Shown piece by piece: positions 27,407 to 38,190 of a stretch of DNA of 64,000 bases (its first letter is position 1; each line of letters starts with the position of its first letter). Position numbers and translations under genes: made by a program. The DNA is from an uncultured Paracoccaceae bacterium (GTDB lineage: Bacteria; Pseudomonadota; Alphaproteobacteria; Rhodobacterales; Rhodobacteraceae), in NCBI GenBank assembly GCA_937864535.1, contig CALMJS010000016.1:186001-250000 (forward strand), in the 5' to 3' direction. Under the pieces are notes generated by a model, which had not been told where the DNA came from, searched no databases, and saw nothing but the letters and a program-made list of their open reading frames with translations.

Positions 27407-28768
27407 ATGAAAAAGTTTCCTGTTCCGCATTTCAAGTCCGATATTTTGCCCTTGGTCCGTTTGGGTTTGCCGTTGGTTGGCACGGCGGTCGCCGGTTTTC
27501 TGGTGACGATGACCGATACGTTGATGCTGGGGTGGTACAATGTGACGGCGCTGGCGGCTTCGACCTTGGCGGGGTCGCTGTGGTTCATTCTGTTCATCTT
27601 GGGCGCCGGGTTCGGGTTCGCGGTGATGCCCGTTGTGGCCTCTGCTGTCGCGGCGGGGGATGAGACCCGGGCGCGGCGTGTGACGCGGATGGCGCTGTGG
27701 CTGAGCGCGGGATTTTTCCTGCTGGTGTTTCCGCTGTTGTGGTTTTCGCGGCCTGTACTGGATCACATCGGACAACAGCCCGTCGTCGCCCAAGGGGTGG
27801 AGGCCTATCTGCGGATCGCCGGGTTTGGCATGCTGCCTGCGCTGATCGTTGCGGTGCTGCGGTCCTACCTCAGTGCGCAGCATCTGACGGGGGTGCTGCT
27901 GTGGGTGACATTGGGCAGTGTGGTGCTGAATGCCGCGATGAACTGGCTGCTGATTTTTGGCAACTGGGGGTTTCCGGAACTGGGCATTCGCGGGGCGGCC
28001 ATCGCCTCGGTCGGGGTGCATGTGATGTCCGTTGTGACGCTGGGTTTTTATGCGCATTGGCGTTCGCCCGAGGTGCGTCTCTATCAGCGGCTGTGGAAGC
28101 CGGATACCGAGGCGCTGGCGACGGTGTTCCGGCTGGGCCTGCCGATTGGTCTGACGGCGGTGGCCGAGGTGGGGCTGTTCAGTGTCAGCGCGACGATGAT
28201 GGGCTGGATCGGAGAGATCGAACTGGCCGCCCATGGCGTGGCGCTGCAATTGGCGGCGCTGACATTCATGGTGCATGTCGGGCTTAGTCAGGCCGCCACC
28301 ATCCGCGCGGGTGGGGCCTATGGCCGCAAGGACGAAGAGGGGCTGCGGCGCACGGCAACTGCCGCGATTTTTTGTAGCCTGTCGTTCGCCGTCCTTGTGG
28401 TGGCGATTTTTGTGACAATGCCTGTGACGCTGGTGTCGGTGTTTGTGGACCCTGCCGAGCCGCGCGCCGCCGAGGTGATCGCGATTGGCGTGACGCTGGT
28501 CATGATGGCTGCGCTGTTCCAACTGGTGGATGCGACGCAGGTTGTGGCGGTGGCCCTGCTGCGCGGCGTACAGGACACCACTGTGCCGATGTGGCTGGCC
28601 ACGTTTAGCTATTGGGTCGTTGCGCTGCCGGCGGGATATTGGCTGGCGTTCCATGCCAATTGGGGTGTGATCGGCGTCTGGTCCGGTCTGGTGATCGGCC
28701 TGTCGGTGGCGGCCCTGACGCTGATGGCGCGGTTCTGGGGGCGCAGTGTGAAAATCGGGGCGGTCTGA
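27407..28768 (+). CDS. MATE-family efflux transporter (second)
   Basis: 453 residues from the ATG at 27407, with twelve hydrophobic segments. It opens with LVRLGLPLVGTAVAGFLVTM and ends with WSGLVIGLSVAALTLMARF. It is closer to NorM-type MATE exporters by length and by FRLGLPIGLTAVAEVGLFSV in the second half. It is divergent from the DUF2461-LysR pair. No SD is obvious at the chosen start; an upstream in-frame extension is not supported by membrane topology. Confidence 0.85.
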   Translation: MKKFPVPHFKSDILPLVRLGLPLVGTAVAGFLVTMTDTLMLGWYNVTALAASTLAGSLWFILFILGAGFGFAVMPVVASAVAAGDETRARRVTRMALWLSAGFFLLVFPLLWFSRPVLDHIGQQPVVAQGVEAYLRIAGFGMLPALIVAVLRSYLSAQHLTGVLLWVTLGSVVLNAAMNWLLIFGNWGFPELGIRGAAIASVGVHVMSVVTLGFYAHWRSPEVRLYQRLWKPDTEALATVFRLGLPIGLTAVAEVGLFSVSATMMGWIGEIELAAHGVALQLAALTFMVHVGLSQAATIRAGGAYGRKDEEGLRRTATAAIFCSLSFAVLVVAIFVTMPVTLVSVFVDPAEPRAAEVIAIGVTLVMMAALFQLVDATQVVAVALLRGVQDTTVPMWLATFSYWVVALPAGYWLAFHANWGVIGVWSGLVIGLSVAALTLMARFWGRSVKIGAV

Positions 28769-28781
28769 CCGCCCCGTTCTA

Positions 28782-31218
28782 TCACAGGATAAAATCGCCC
28801 GCGTTCAGGTCGGCAAGTGAAAATCCGCGAATAATGAGCATATCGTCGCCGCCAAAATCGAACACCGCATTGCCGAGGACGGTGGTGCCCATCGACTTGA
28901 GTTCGGCAAACGACGCGATGTCAAAATCGGTCAGGTCGATTTTCTCTGATTTGGACTTGCGGGCAAAATCGGCGATGGTGTCCTGACCGTCCCCGTTTGC
29001 AAAGATAAAGATATCGTTGCCGCCGCCGCCGACCAACCGGTCATTGCCTGCGCCGCCGTGCAGGCTGTTTTTGCCCGCATCACCGGTCAAAATGTCATCG
29101 AACCGTGACCCGATCAGGTTTTCGATGCTCACCAGCGTATCGCCCTTGGCGCCGCCTTTGGTCTGACCATTGGAGAGGTTCACGACCACGCGGCTGAGGC
29201 TATCGTCCCAAGAGGCGGTGTCGATGCCGTTGCCACCATCCAGCAGGTCGCGGCCCTGACCGCCAATCAACAGGTCGTTGCCGTCTTGTCCATAGAGGCT
29301 GTCCTCTCCCGCGCCGCCGACCAGCACATCGCCGCCATCCATGACGGGCGGTTCGGCGACGGTCAGTGTCGCTGTGAGCGGGGTTTGGTCGCCGCCTGTG
29401 GGAAATACCTTGAGCTGGACGTAATCGGTCTCCCCCAATTTCAGGGTGGTGACGTCAAAATCAACCACCAGTCCCGTAGGCAGTCGGGTCATGTCGGCAG
29501 CGGTGATCGTGCTATGCAAGACGCCGTTCACCCAGACTTCGGCATGGCTGACGCCGCCCTGATCAAAGGGCGAGGTGATAGTATTGATCATCAATTGCTG
29601 GGCGTTGCTGGTCATGCCGACGGACGAGTAATTGCGCACCCCGTCGTCCAGAATATCGAGCTGGCGATTGGTCAGGCCCATTCCGACATCGACGCCAACT
29701 GTGTGGACGCGCACATTGTTATAGGCCAGCGTGTTCGTTATAGGCCAGCGTGTTCAATTCTGGGACCAAATAGCCAAGGTTACCGAGGTCCGAGGTCGCG
29801 AAAATGACCAGTTCCCGATCGGCAAAGGCGCCAGAGGCATAGCGGTCGTTGGCGGCGATCAGAGCGGATTCAAGGTCGTAGGAGGGAAGCCCGGGCTGAG
29901 TGCCGATAATATCCAAATATTCACGAAGGCTCGAACGACCGTCGTTGTCTGAAACGGAAAAGGTCCAGAACGACTCTAGTATTGGTTCATCAAAGCCGTT
30001 TGTGATGAGTGTGACGTAGGTTTCCCGAATTTTGGGACCGTTTTCGATGGCGTCCAAATAGGCCTCAATCGCGGCGATTTGTGCCGCTAGGCCGCTGTTG
30101 CCATAGGGGGTGCCTTCCATGTCGTAATAGGCGCCAGAGTTTGCGGTGACATCCAGCACAAAGGTGACATCTAGCGGCGCATCATAGAGGGTGGCCGCGA
30201 TGTCTTGGTCCGGATAGATGAGCGCCGAATAGCTGCCCTTTGTGCCGGAGTTCACCGTTTCGCCCAGCAGGGCAAAGCTGATATCCGCATTGAACGATGA
30301 ACCAGCGGCCCAGGCCTTGGCGACATAGGGCGCGTCATTGCCCCACAGCACATCGTTACCGTTGCCGCCGTGCAGGGTGTCGCGCCCGGTTCCGCCCGAC
30401 AGGAGATCATCGCCATCGTCGCCAAGCAGGACATCATTGCCCGCGGCGCCGTTCAGGCTGTCGGCGGTATCGGTGCCGGCCAGAACATCGGCCCCCGCCG
30501 TTCCGTCGCGGGTCAGGGCGGCGGTGGGCAGGTCCCAGTTGACGATCGAGTCGATCTGTTCGGCGGACAGCCCGTCCAGCGTTCCGGGGGCGAGGGCGAG
30601 CAGGTCGTTCATATCGGCCTGAACCTCGGCCACGCTCTGTCCCTTTAGGACAAAAGTCATGAACGACAGTGTTTCGCCGAACGGGATCTGCGTTGTGACG
30701 TCGCCATAGACGGTGTGCGCGTTGGCCAACATCGTCGTCAGCTCGGCACTATCGCCCAGCAAGAGGCCCGCCGCGCCGGTATTCAGTCCGCTGCTATCGC
30801 TGGCGATCACCCAAAAATCGGTATCCTCGATCGAAGGCAGTGCGTCAGAAGAAATATATTCTACGTCGCCCAAGCCCTCGAAACTGATCGAGTAGTCCAG
30901 CGAGCGCGTCAAATAGACACCGAGATTGGTGTAGCTGTCGACGATCCGCGCCCAGCCATCGGTGTCGGAAATATAGATTTGCCGTTGATGGACCACATAG
31001 GACGGATCGACGGTGGTCGGGGTCCAGAAGGTGTGGCCGTCATCCTCGGCGATCAGATAGCCGTAGTGCAGCAGGTTGTCCTGCAGCACGTCCTGAACAC
31101 TGGTTGTATTGCCCAGTATGCCTGCGCGGTCGCTGCTGAAACCGCCCTCATCATTAATGAACCACGCCAAACCATTGCCGGCCGTGACGGTTGTGCCCGG
31201 ATAGATAAAAGACGACAT
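28782..31218 (-). pseudogene. VWA/RTX calcium-binding protein, broken by a 19-bp tandem duplication
   Basis: The N-terminal reading frame (31218-29719) and the C-terminal frame (to 28782) belong to one gene. The first stops in LAYNEHAGL right inside two perfect 19-bp copies (29718-29755). Removing one copy gives ...NTLAYNNVRVHTVGV..., which lines up with the intact paralogue (VRIQSFGVGSG). Before the break, RTX repeats (GAAGNDVLLGDDGDDLLSGG) precede a VWA domain. After it come more RTX repeats (GGAGEDSLYGQDGNDLLIGG) and a conserved tail ending in NAGDFIL. The VWA metal site reads FVLDVTANSG, not the canonical DxSxS. Secretion by a type I system is inferred; no exporter genes are nearby. Confidence 0.75.
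29718..29755. repeat. Perfect 19-bp tandem duplication
   Basis: gttataggccagcgtgttc occurs twice back to back (29718-29736, 29737-29755). 19 is not a multiple of 3, so the frame shifts and a TAA is met at once on the minus strand. It may be a real slippage mutation or an assembly artefact. Confidence 0.9.
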
Positions 31219-31293
31219 TGGATGCCTGCCTAAAATTGCGAGGAAATATTCGGCTATATTGCGCCGGTTGCAAAATTAAGCAATTGACCAATG

Positions 31294-31311
31294 AGTCAGG
31301 ATTTCCTGACC
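31294..31311. promoter_or_regulatory. Dyad upstream of the broken RTX gene
   Basis: GTCAGG-ATTT-CCTGAC (31295-31310), about 77 bases ahead of the start of the downstream VWA/RTX gene. It matches in layout the dyad GTCCGG-ATTT-CCGGAC before the intact paralogue and differs by one compensatory pair. Confidence 0.45.
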
Positions 31312-31361
31312 CTACGTCAAAATAGCGAGGGGCGAGCGTGCCGCCCCCCGGTCGCCGTCTG

Positions 31362-33770
31362 TCAAAGATAGAAGTCGTTGGCCTGAAACTGGCGGATGGT
31401 GATGTTCTCGATCATGAGCAAGTCGCCGTTGCCAAGGTCGATTTCAACGTCGCTGCCGACTTGGGTCATGTCCTTTTTCAGGGCCTTGAGGCTCTTGTAG
31501 TCAAAGTCGCTCAGGTCGATGCGTTCCGCGCGGCCCTTGCGGGCAAAGTCGGTGATGATGTCCATGCCATCGCCCTGTTCGAACACAAACACATCCGAGC
31601 CGCCCTTGCCTGACAGGATATCGTTGCCGCCTGCGCCATGCAGGACGTTTCGGGCGTTATTCCCGATCAGCGTATCGTCATAGGCGGAGCCGGTCAGGTT
31701 CTCGATTGATACCAGCGTGTCGCCACGGGCATCCCCGCGCATGCGGCCATTGAGCAGGTTCACGAACACGCGGCTCTCGGCGTCGATATAGCTGGCAGTG
31801 TCCGACCCGCTGCCACCGTCCATCCAGTCGAGGCCAGCGCCGCCGATCAGGACGTCATCGCCCTCTTCGCCATAGAGCGTGTCATGACCTTCTCCGCCCG
31901 AGAGTAGGTCGCCCTTGTCGGTCTGGACCAGATTTTCGATGGTCTGAGAGGTGGAAATCGTTGTGCTGGTGCCGTCATTGGCGGTCACGCGCACCTCGAC
32001 CTGATCGTCGGCAGAGGCATTCAATCCGGTCAGTTCCAGTTCGAAATACCGCAGACCAAAGGGTGTGATGGTCAGGTCGGCGGGGTCGATGGTTTCGGTC
32101 AAAACGCCATTGAGCCAAATCTCAACTCCGGTGATATCGGCAGCCGTGATGCCGGGGTCCAGCAGTTCTTCGGACAGCAGCGAGGGGTCCAAAACGATGG
32201 TGGTCGAATTGTTCGCGATCCCGTCATCCACCAGATCGAGGTGGGTCTGGCTGGCACCGCTGCCGACGCCAAAGCTCTGGATGCGCACGCCGAGGTTCAA
32301 CAGCGCCGCGACCTCGTCTGAAAAGCTCGAAGTGCTGCCGCCGTTGGCACCATCCGACAGGAAATACAGAAGTTGCTGGCCCGCAGTGCTGTTGCTGAAA
32401 TGGCTGTAGGCGGCAGCAAGCGGCTCTTCGTAGTCGGTGCCGCCAGCATCGCGCAGACTGCGGACATACTCCAGCACATCCGCCGTGCGGTCCGCGTCGG
32501 AATCCTGCGTGGCGACAAAGGTAGTGGAAATGCTGGCACTGTCATCAAAGGCGATGATCGTGATATTGGCGTTGGGCAGATTGGCATCGACCGTAATCGC
32601 TGACCACAGCGATTCAAACGACGCAATTTCCGCGTCCAGGATCGTGTTAGAATACCCGTCTCCATTGACATCGCCGACATTGACCGCGCCGCTAAAGCTA
32701 TAGCCCGCGCTGCCCGAGATATCGATCACAAAGACCATATCGACGTTGTCGGAGGTCACCTGTTCGCGCGAGACAAAGCCGGAAACCAAGGCGGTGGTGC
32801 CGTTGGCCGCATCGGGTGCGGTCAGGCTGATCGCCAGATGTTCGCCACTGGCCAGCGTTGTGGTGCTATAGGTCGTTTCATTGCCGTTATGAACGCCGCC
32901 GATCAGCACGTCGTCGCCCGCACCGCCAAACAGGCTGTCGGCGCCGTAGCCGCCTGTCACGATGTCGTTGCCGCCTGCGCCCATGATCAGGTCGTTGCCG
33001 TCCTGCCCCTCGATCACATCAACCGCAGAGGTGCCGAGCAGCAGATCGGCCTTGTCGGTGCCTGCGGGCATGGCGGTTTCGGGCAGGTCCCAGTTTACGA
33101 CGGTTTCCAGCTGTTCGTTCGTCAGCCCTTCCAGCGCCTCGGCTGGCAGGTCGGCCAGCCCGGCCAGCGTCGTGGCGACCGTCGTCGTATCATAGCCCTG
33201 CACGTAGTAGGACAGGAACGAGACCGACTCGCCGGGGTTGATGGTGACGGACATTTCAAAGGACACGTCATCGTAGCTGGTCGAAATGCCACTGCCGACG
33301 GTCGCGGTGTTGTTGCCATAGAGTATGCCGCTGACCTGAGTATCCGAACCGGACCCGGCGTAACCTACCACCCAAGTGTCAGCTGTGCTGGTGGCGGCAT
33401 CGCCAGAGGAGGTCATATAGACCGTCGCGCTATCCGTGCCGAGGTCGGTGTCGTTGCTGTAGGTATAGGTGACGGCACTGGCCGATGTGTTGGTAAAGGT
33501 ATCCAGCACCCGTGCGAACCCGTCTACGGGCGAGACGTAAATCTGCCGCGTCGACATCAGGCCGCTGTAGGTGGTGTATTCCGGAATTTCAAAAATCTGC
33601 GCCGTCGTGTCGGCCCTGATCCACGTAAACGAACCGATCCCGTAAACATCTGCCGCGCCGTCAAAATGGTCGGATGTTCCATCGTAAAACCGACCGTCGC
33701 TGTAGATGTCCCAAATATAGCCTGCTCCGTCAGTGACTTCATACGTCGTGCGAACCCAAGATGAGCCCAT
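31362..33770 (-). CDS. VWA-domain RTX calcium-binding protein (intact paralogue)
   Basis: The 802-residue protein has an N-terminal ~230-residue beta-rich domain with no signal peptide; RTX nonapeptide repeats (GGYGADSLFGGAGDDVLIGG, ~275-294); and a VWA domain with the metal site DISGS (VDMVFVIDISGSAGYS, ~345-360). More RTX repeats follow from about 640 (GGEGHDTLYGEEGDDVLIGG) with a conserved tail (FQANDFYL). This is typical of type I-secreted surface proteins that bind calcium and a ligand, but no T1SS exporter lies in the window. The tandem paralogue at 28782-31218 is broken. The ATG at 33770 lies 65 bases from a shared dyad. Confidence 0.85.
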   Translation of the reverse strand: MGSSWVRTTYEVTDGAGYIWDIYSDGRFYDGTSDHFDGAADVYGIGSFTWIRADTTAQIFEIPEYTTYSGLMSTRQIYVSPVDGFARVLDTFTNTSASAVTYTYSNDTDLGTDSATVYMTSSGDAATSTADTWVVGYAGSGSDTQVSGILYGNNTATVGSGISTSYDDVSFEMSVTINPGESVSFLSYYVQGYDTTTVATTLAGLADLPAEALEGLTNEQLETVVNWDLPETAMPAGTDKADLLLGTSAVDVIEGQDGNDLIMGAGGNDIVTGGYGADSLFGGAGDDVLIGGVHNGNETTYSTTTLASGEHLAISLTAPDAANGTTALVSGFVSREQVTSDNVDMVFVIDISGSAGYSFSGAVNVGDVNGDGYSNTILDAEIASFESLWSAITVDANLPNANITIIAFDDSASISTTFVATQDSDADRTADVLEYVRSLRDAGGTDYEEPLAAAYSHFSNSTAGQQLLYFLSDGANGGSTSSFSDEVAALLNLGVRIQSFGVGSGASQTHLDLVDDGIANNSTTIVLDPSLLSEELLDPGITAADITGVEIWLNGVLTETIDPADLTITPFGLRYFELELTGLNASADDQVEVRVTANDGTSTTISTSQTIENLVQTDKGDLLSGGEGHDTLYGEEGDDVLIGGAGLDWMDGGSGSDTASYIDAESRVFVNLLNGRMRGDARGDTLVSIENLTGSAYDDTLIGNNARNVLHGAGGNDILSGKGGSDVFVFEQGDGMDIITDFARKGRAERIDLSDFDYKSLKALKKDMTQVGSDVEIDLGNGDLLMIENITIRQFQANDFYL

Positions 33771-33834
33771 TGTTTCCCCCTGTTCAAAAATAAATGCAAT
33801 AGGATCAAGGGTATAGAAATTCGGCTAGGCAAAT

Positions 33835-33852
33835 AGTCCGGATTTCCGGACT
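33835..33852. promoter_or_regulatory. Dyad upstream of the intact RTX gene
   Basis: AGTCCGG-ATTT-CCGGACT (33835-33852), 65 bases before the ATG at 33770. It pairs with the dyad at 31294, differing by a C-G to A-T compensatory change, so it may be the operator of a common dimeric regulator. An AT-rich stretch lies around it. Confidence 0.45.
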
Positions 33853-33981
33853 TTGCTCAAAAAGCTCAAATCAACACAAAATTAGCCGCTATTTCCGACG
33901 GAAATGGCACATTTTTTATGGCGCTTTTTTGGGCATTAATGAGAGGGGCGAAAATAATCGCCTGCTTATGAGAATGCAGTT

Positions 33982-34380
33982 TTATTTAATTAGTCGGTCG
34001 GCTTTTTTGCGGACCAGAACAGAGCGCAGATCGTGCATCGCCATCAGCAAGGGATCCGTCACGGCATCCAGTTGATCGTCGGTCGCCTTGGACTGAATCC
34101 ACTGTGTGGTGATGTTGAGGTAATCTATCGCGCGGTGGATGTCGTCGATTTCGCGATGGGCCAGAACCTCGGCACGGTTTGCCATCCATGCGCGGATCGC
34201 GGTCAGGTCCTCTTCGGTCAGCGTGCGGTCGCCCTGCGGTTTGATTTCACCGTTGCGCATGTTGATGACCGCGATCTGGTCCATTTCGATGCGCCGCTGC
34301 CGGTTTTCCGTATCCAGTCGAAACACCAGCGCACCGTTTTCGCGCACGCGGAAATAGTAGTCGGGCAATTCGGTGGTCAT
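33982..34380 (-). CDS. Small conserved hypothetical protein
   Basis: 132 residues from the ATG at 34380 (AGGAG about 11 bases upstream; weak). It is hydrophilic, with a strand-rich start (YYFRVRENGALVFRLDTENR) and later helices (LTAIRAWMANRAEVLAHREI). I do not recognise the family. It lies downstream of an aminotransferase on the same strand with a ~80-base gap, so co-transcription is possible. Confidence 0.6.
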   Translation of the reverse strand: MTTELPDYYFRVRENGALVFRLDTENRQRRIEMDQIAVINMRNGEIKPQGDRTLTEEDLTAIRAWMANRAEVLAHREIDDIHRAIDYLNITTQWIQSKATDDQLDAVTDPLLMAMHDLRSVLVRKKADRLIK

Positions 34381-34458
34381 CGTTTCATCCGCTCCTGTTT
34401 GCCTGACCATCGCGGAAAGCTGGCGGGCGGTCAATTGCCGAACACCCGCCAGAGGCGA

Positions 34459-35694
<1,236 letters not shown>

Positions 35695-35739
35695 TCATAT
35701 GATGCCCCAAGACCCCGTTCAAGCGGCAAGGAGAACAGC

Positions 35740-36129
35740 ATGTCCGATAAACAACATTGGTTTAGCGAAGAACAGGCAACCTTTGGCGACCGACTGGCCG
35801 GCGCAAGAGAGGCCGCCGGGCTGACGCAGAAAACCCTCGCATCGAAACTGGGCGTCAAGCTGGAAACCCTGATCGATTGGGAAGACGACATCAAAGAGCC
35901 CCGTGCCAATCGCGTGCAGATGGTTAGCGGGATTCTGGGCGTGTCGATCGGCTGGTTGCTGACCGGGATCGGCGAGGGGCCGACCGAACCGGCCGATAGC
36001 GCGGTGGTTCCGGCCGGCGTGACCGACATTCTGACCGAAATTCGGACCCTGCGCACGCAGATGGTTCAACAGCTTGATAAACTGGCGCAGTTGGAAAAAT
36101 CGCTGCGCATTGCCCTAAAGGACGGATGA
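35740..36129 (+). CDS. XRE-family helix-turn-helix regulator
   Basis: 129 residues from the ATG at 35740 (AAGGAGA ahead). The HTH_3 domain is AREAAGLTQKTLASKLGVKL (22-41). A short coiled C-terminal part (TLRTQMVQQLDKLAQLEKSL) could mediate oligomerisation. It overlaps the sdhE gene by 4 bases (ATGA). The regulon is unknown. Confidence 0.83.
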   Translation: MSDKQHWFSEEQATFGDRLAGAREAAGLTQKTLASKLGVKLETLIDWEDDIKEPRANRVQMVSGILGVSIGWLLTGIGEGPTEPADSAVVPAGVTDILTEIRTLRTQMVQQLDKLAQLEKSLRIALKDG

Positions 36130-36401
36130 TGGAAGAGCGTGAAATTCGCCTCAAGCGGCTGGCGATGCGGTCGATGCGGCGCGGGATCAAGGAAATGGAT
36201 CTGATTTTATCCGATTTCGCGGCCCGGTCTCTGGCGGCGATGACAGATGCCGAACTGGATCATTACGAGGTGATGCTCGAAGAGAGCGATCTGGAAATGT
36301 TCAAGTGGATCAACGGACAAGAGCCCGCGCCTGAACGCTATGCCGATCTGGTCGCGCAGATCGCGGCGGGGGCACACGGTCTGACCGCCCCGCGTCACTA
36401 A
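36126..36401 (+). CDS. sdhE: FAD assembly factor SdhE
   Basis: 91 residues of the SdhE/DUF339 family: RLAMRSMRRGIKEMDLILSD carries the conserved RGxxE core needed for covalent flavinylation of succinate dehydrogenase SdhA. The rest (FMKWINGQEP-like stretch FKWINGQEPAPERY) matches the family. It is co-translated with the upstream XRE gene (ATG overlaps the stop). sdh genes are not in the window. Confidence 0.85.
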   Translation: MMEEREIRLKRLAMRSMRRGIKEMDLILSDFAARSLAAMTDAELDHYEVMLEESDLEMFKWINGQEPAPERYADLVAQIAAGAHGLTAPRH

Positions 36402-36526
36402 GCCCGGATTTTATCGGTTTGGCCTAAAACTTCGCCGGATTTTGAAAAAACTTCGGCGTCGTTAACCTGATGTTCTTCTTTTGGACTGAAATATGATTTT
36501 CAGATGACCGAAGAGGAGACACAGGC

Positions 36527-37048
36527 ATGAGCCTACATTCCGAACTCGGGGTCCAGAAGGAATACTCCCCCAATGACGCGCAGAATGCGGTCTTCATGTC
36601 CAGCTATCTGGATTCCCTGGTTCTCGTCGAACGATTGCATCGTTTGTTGCTCGACGTGATCAAGGATGAATTCGAACGATTGGGTGTGATCGAAATCAAC
36701 CCGGTACAGGCCCTCTTGCTCTTTAACGTGGGCGAGGCCGAGGTAACAGCCGGGGAACTGAAAACGCGCGGCTATTATCAGGGATCGAACGTCAGTTATA
36801 ACCTGAAAAAACTGGTCGAGGGCGGGTATATGCACCATCAGCGATGCGGAGTTGATCGTCGATCCGTTCGGGTGCGATTGACCGAAAAGGGTCGCAGGGT
36901 CAGCGAAATCGTGTCGAAACTGTTTGCCAACCATGCGGATGGCCTACAGGGGCGCGGTGTGGTCGATCTGAACGGGATGGAAACCATCACCGCCTCGCTC
37001 AAGCGGATCGAACGCTATTGGGCGGATCAAATCCGCTATATCTACTGA
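36527..37048 (+). CDS. MarR-type winged-helix regulator
   Basis: 173 residues. The winged-helix part includes AGELKTRGYYQGSNVSYNLK (recognition helix) and the wing DRRSVRVRLTEKGRRVSE. The extended N-terminus (YSPNDAQNAVFMSSYLDS) and helices recall the LdtR subgroup of MarR regulators in alphaproteobacteria, which control cell-envelope genes. Effector unknown. GAGGAGA is upstream of the ATG. The 3' end overlaps the convergent DUF1194 gene by 7 bases. Confidence 0.8.
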   Translation: MSLHSELGVQKEYSPNDAQNAVFMSSYLDSLVLVERLHRLLLDVIKDEFERLGVIEINPVQALLLFNVGEAEVTAGELKTRGYYQGSNVSYNLKKLVEGGYMHHQRCGVDRRSVRVRLTEKGRRVSEIVSKLFANHADGLQGRGVVDLNGMETITASLKRIERYWADQIRYIY

Positions 37049-37723
37049 GACCATCCCAGGGTCAGCGCCCGCAGTTCCCGTTCCAGTTTGCGGCGCATGG
37101 CTGCCTCATAATCCTCGAATCCGGAGGCGGTTTCCATAAACGCCTCCGGACCCCTGATGACATAGGTGCGCCAATAGGGGATCAGCTCCTGATTTCGACC
37201 ATCGAGGATCAGCAGACCGTTGATGGTGATATCGTCGCGCTCGGGGATGTCCTGGGGGCGGGGGCCGGTGTTGTTCGGGCCGTCGCCGGACAGGTCCAGC
37301 GTGTGCCGCCAGCAGGCCGGAACTGCGTCGAGCAGCGATTGTCCGACCTCGATCGCATAGCCGATGGCCGTGGTGATGTTGGGCGGGGCAGCGTGAAAGG
37401 ATCGCAGCGTCGCGGCGATATCGTCCAGACTGTCAGAGGAGGTAATATCGACCCATGGCTGGATAATCTGGGCACTCTGCGGGCCGCTCCACTGGTAGAT
37501 GGCGATTTTGACCGTCGTCATGCTGTCTGACAACAATGATGCGCGCACCTCGGGCGAGGTCAGTGCCGCCGCCAGCCCCTCGAGCTGGAGGCGATAGTCG
37601 CGGGCGTCGACCGACCCCGAGACGTCAAGACCGAGTGCCAGCGCCTGCCGACACTCTGCCAGTGCCGCGCCGCCCCAAAAAGGGCAGCGCCGCGAACAAC
37701 AGGGCCTTACCAGTGGCCCACAT
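37042..37723 (-). CDS. DUF1194 (VWA-like) protein, frameshifted near the signal peptide
   Basis: The mature part (ALALGLDVSGSVDARDYRLQ onward to EALRALTLGW) is an intact DUF1194 protein with a D-x-S-G-S-like metal site. The hydrophobic signal peptide (GKALLFAALPF) is in the next frame, beginning at an ATG at 37723 inside the end of the glyoxalase gene. The switch falls in the run CCCC-AAAAA (37673-37681), and deleting one base joins them as ALLFAALPFWGGAALAEC. Alternatively, a GTG at 37740 starts the long frame but gives no signal peptide. It could be a sequencing error, a pseudogene or programmed slippage; family identity is firm. Confidence 0.65.
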
Positions 37724-38135
37724 TGGGCATGCTGGTCCACGGCTCGGACGGGGCGAGGGCCTCGCCCTCTTGCAGCAGTTCGATCGAGACATTGTCGGGC
37801 GAGCGGACAAAGGCCATCCGGCCATCGCGCGGCGGGCGGTTAATCACTACGCCATTGTCCATAAGGTGCTGACAGGTTTCATAAATATTGGGCACTGCAT
37901 AGGCGAGATGGCCAAAGTGACGGCTATCGGAGGGCAGTCCGCTGTCGCCGTCCCAGTTATAGGTCAGCTCGACCGGGCACTCCTCCTGGCCCGGAGGCGC
38001 CATGAAAACCAGGGTAAAGCGGCCAGCCTCGCTGACGTGGCGGCGGGTCTCCTTGAGGCCGAGCACCTCATAAAACGCGATAGAGGCATCCAGATCGAGG
38101 ACGCGAACCATCGTGTGCAAATAGCGGATAGGCAT
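37707..38135 (-). CDS. Lactoylglutathione lyase (glyoxalase I)
   Basis: 142-residue VOC-family protein from the ATG at 38135 (AAAGGAA before it). The four expected metal ligands are visible as H in HTMVRVLD, E in PVELTYNW, H in HFGHLAYAV and E in SIELLQEG. It detoxifies methylglyoxal-glutathione hemithioacetal to lactoylglutathione. The DUF1194 gene overlaps its end on the same strand. Confidence 0.88.
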   Translation of the reverse strand: MPIRYLHTMVRVLDLDASIAFYEVLGLKETRRHVSEAGRFTLVFMAPPGQEECPVELTYNWDGDSGLPSDSRHFGHLAYAVPNIYETCQHLMDNGVVINRPPRDGRMAFVRSPDNVSIELLQEGEALAPSEPWTSMPNVGHW

Positions 38136-38190
38136 GGATATTCCTTTCGTCGTTGGCAGGACTTTAACAGTCCATCGGGCCGATGCCAGA

